From NCBI GenBank assembly GCA_016713105.1, contig JADJPS010000017.1, positions 248,001-312,000 of the forward strand: a stretch of 64,000 bases of DNA. The letters are read 5' to 3'. The stretch is from Devosia sp. (GTDB taxonomy: Bacteria; Pseudomonadota; Alphaproteobacteria; Rhizobiales; Devosiaceae). Numbering within the stretch: the first letter of the stretch is position 1; the number at the start of each line of letters is the position of its first letter. The translations under genes were made by a program, and so were the position numbers. Shown piece after piece: positions 62,893-64,000 of this stretch. A model generated the notes under the pieces. It did no database searches. It had not been told where the DNA came from and saw only the letters and a program-made list of their open reading frames with translations.

Positions 62893-63840
62893 CTATCCCT
62901 TGAACTGCCTGTGGAACTCCGGCCCCGCCCGCTCGAGCAGGGTGCGCCCCAGCTGCGCCCCGAGCCGGGCAGCCTCCGTGGGCGGTCCCGACACGGTGTC
63001 GCGATGGAATTCCCGCCCGTCCGGGCTGAGGATCTCGGCGGTCAGGGTGCACGAAATTGCGTTCAAATCGGTAAACGCCCCGATCGGCGTGCGACAGGAG
63101 CCGTCGAGCGTGCCGAGCAGGGCCCGCTCGGCGGCAATGGCGGTCGCGGTCGGCGCATGGTCGAGCGGCGCCACGATCCCGGCGGTGCGCGCGTCGCCGT
63201 CCCTTATCTCGATGCCGATGGCGCCCTGCGCCGGCGCCGGCAGGAACTGGCGCGGGTCGAGGTAGCTCGCGACACGGTCCGCCTTTCCCAGGCGGTTGAG
63301 CCCGGCGCTGGCCAGCAGTGTCGCATCGGCGACGCCGGCCTCGAGCTTTTGGAGCCGGGTATCGACATTGCCGCGAAACGGCACGATCTCGAGATCCGGG
63401 CGGGCCCGGAGCACCTGGGCGGCGCGGCGGATCGAGGAGGAGCCCAACCGCGCACCGGTCGGCAGCTCGGCGAGGCTGCGATAGCGCAGCGATACGAAGG
63501 CGTCGCGCACATCCTCGCGCTCGAGAAAGGCGGCCAGCACCAGCCCATCGGGCAGTTCCGAGGCCAGGTCCTTGCTCGAATGCACCCCGATATCGACCTC
63601 GCCGGCCTCGAGCGCCGCCTCGATCTCCTTGGAAAACAGGCCCTTGCCGCCGGCCTCGCTGAGCGGCCGGTCGGTGATGCGGTCGCCGCTGGTCGAGATG
63701 ACCGTGATGGCAATGCGTTCGGGCTCGACCGCGTGGGCTTCGGCGAGCAGGCGCTGCACCAGCCGCGCCTGGGTCAGCGCAAGAGGAGAACCGCGCGTGC
63801 CGATGCGCAGGAACGGGGCCGATTGCATTTCACGCCTCAC
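62893..63840 (-). CDS. hemC: hydroxymethylbilane synthase (porphobilinogen deaminase)
   Basis: 315 residues. Start ATG 63840 (MRREMQSAP; ATG 63828 also possible). Signature parts are IGTRGSPLALTQARLV at the N-terminus, HSSKDLASELPDGL in the middle, and the cysteine that carries the dipyrromethane cofactor in LLGTLDGSCRTPIGAF near residue 248. It condenses four porphobilinogens. It is first in the hemC-hemD-mic60-hemY operon and divergent from tsaD across 87 bases. Confidence 0.96.
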   Translation of the reverse strand: MRREMQSAPFLRIGTRGSPLALTQARLVQRLLAEAHAVEPERIAITVISTSGDRITDRPLSEAGGKGLFSKEIEAALEAGEVDIGVHSSKDLASELPDGLVLAAFLEREDVRDAFVSLRYRSLAELPTGARLGSSSIRRAAQVLRARPDLEIVPFRGNVDTRLQKLEAGVADATLLASAGLNRLGKADRVASYLDPRQFLPAPAQGAIGIEIRDGDARTAGIVAPLDHAPTATAIAAERALLGTLDGSCRTPIGAFTDLNAISCTLTAEILSPDGREFHRDTVSGPPTEAARLGAQLGRTLLERAGPEFHRQFKG

Positions 63841-63927
63841 CTATTGTAGGCCGGAGCCGGGCAGGGCTTATCCGACACGAGCGAGGCGGGCAAGGTTGAT
63901 GACAGGCACTGCCGCAGGGGTGCGACG

Positions 63928-64000
63928 ATGAGCGTGGGTGTCCGGGTGTTGGGCATCGAGACGAGCTGCGACGAAACTGCCGCCGCGATCGTCGCGCGCG
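63928..64000 (+). CDS. tsaD: tRNA N6-threonylcarbamoyladenosine transferase TsaD (partial)
   Basis: Only the first 24 codons are in the window; the gene runs off the right edge. The N-terminus VLGIETSCDETAAAIV is the invariant start of the TsaD/Kae1 ASKHA domain. It transfers the threonylcarbamoyl group to A37 of ANN-reading tRNAs. It is divergent from hemC, as in many alphaproteobacteria. Confidence 0.93.
   Translation, partial: MSVGVRVLGIETSCDETAAAIVAR

Overview
The window is GC-rich, densely coded DNA from an alphaproteobacterium, most likely of the order Hyphomicrobiales. The evidence is the order tsaD / hemC-hemD-mitofilin-hemY, the sets cnoX-Lon-domain protein-Trm112 and ftsK / lolA-xthA, heterotetrameric sarcosine oxidase, a fused iolC-DUF2090 gene, and about 100-bp palindromic intergenic repeats of a kind familiar from rhizobial relatives. 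A genus such as Devosia is possible but unproven. I see no plasmid, phage, CRISPR or complete insertion sequence.

Layout. 1-9.2 kb (all minus strand): a catabolic operon with a TRAP transporter (dctP-dctQ-dctM), a RidA-like protein, a class III aminotransferase, hydantoinase/oxoprolinase subunits hyuB and hyuA, and the start of a second hyuB. 9.5-15.4 kb (minus): sarcosine oxidase soxB-soxD-soxA-soxG, then purU, with a divergent TetR regulator. Matching 18-bp palindromes sit at soxB/tetR and at purU. 16.5-20 kb: tRNA-Gly, cnoX, a Lon-domain protein, a Trm112 protein and ubiH. 20.2-24.8 kb: a nitrogen module, glnK-amtB and a second amt gene, each behind a sigma-54 promoter and an NtrC-like site. 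24.8-27 kb: an HxlR/QorB-type redox pair and an intact second purU. 27.2-35.2 kb: inositol catabolism (iolC-iolD-iolE-small membrane gene-iolB; divergent iolG and an SDR). 35.2-40.5 kb: xthA, lolA, an orphan ATP-grasp gene and ftsK. 40.6-44.6 kb: sulfate ABC importer cysP-T-W-A. 44.7-51.7 kb: phhB, a LacI regulator, an aldo/keto reductase and a CUT1 sugar ABC importer. 52-58.2 kb: a membrane GGDEF-EAL protein, a FeeM-like acyltransferase, a GH127 beta-L-arabinofuranosidase and an APH-fold kinase. 58.3-64 kb: a proline-rich membrane protein, tRNA-Thr, the haem genes and the start of tsaD.

How parts fit. TRAP-RidA-aminotransferase-HyuAB next to sarcosine oxidase and PurU suggests uptake of an N-methylated cyclic nitrogen compound, ring opening, oxidation of the N-methyl group to methylene-tetrahydrofolate, and recycling of the one-carbon unit. 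This is inference: no creatininase or carbamoylsarcosine hydrolase is visible. The glnK/amt module would supply ammonium under nitrogen limitation.

A striking feature is clustered frameshifts. hyuB, dctP, the first purU, soxA (at least four), soxB, iolC and iolG are each broken by small indels, while the large housekeeping genes are open. Either these accessory pathways are decaying or the assembly has local indel errors; raw reads would decide. Coordinates for broken genes cover the whole reconstructed gene.
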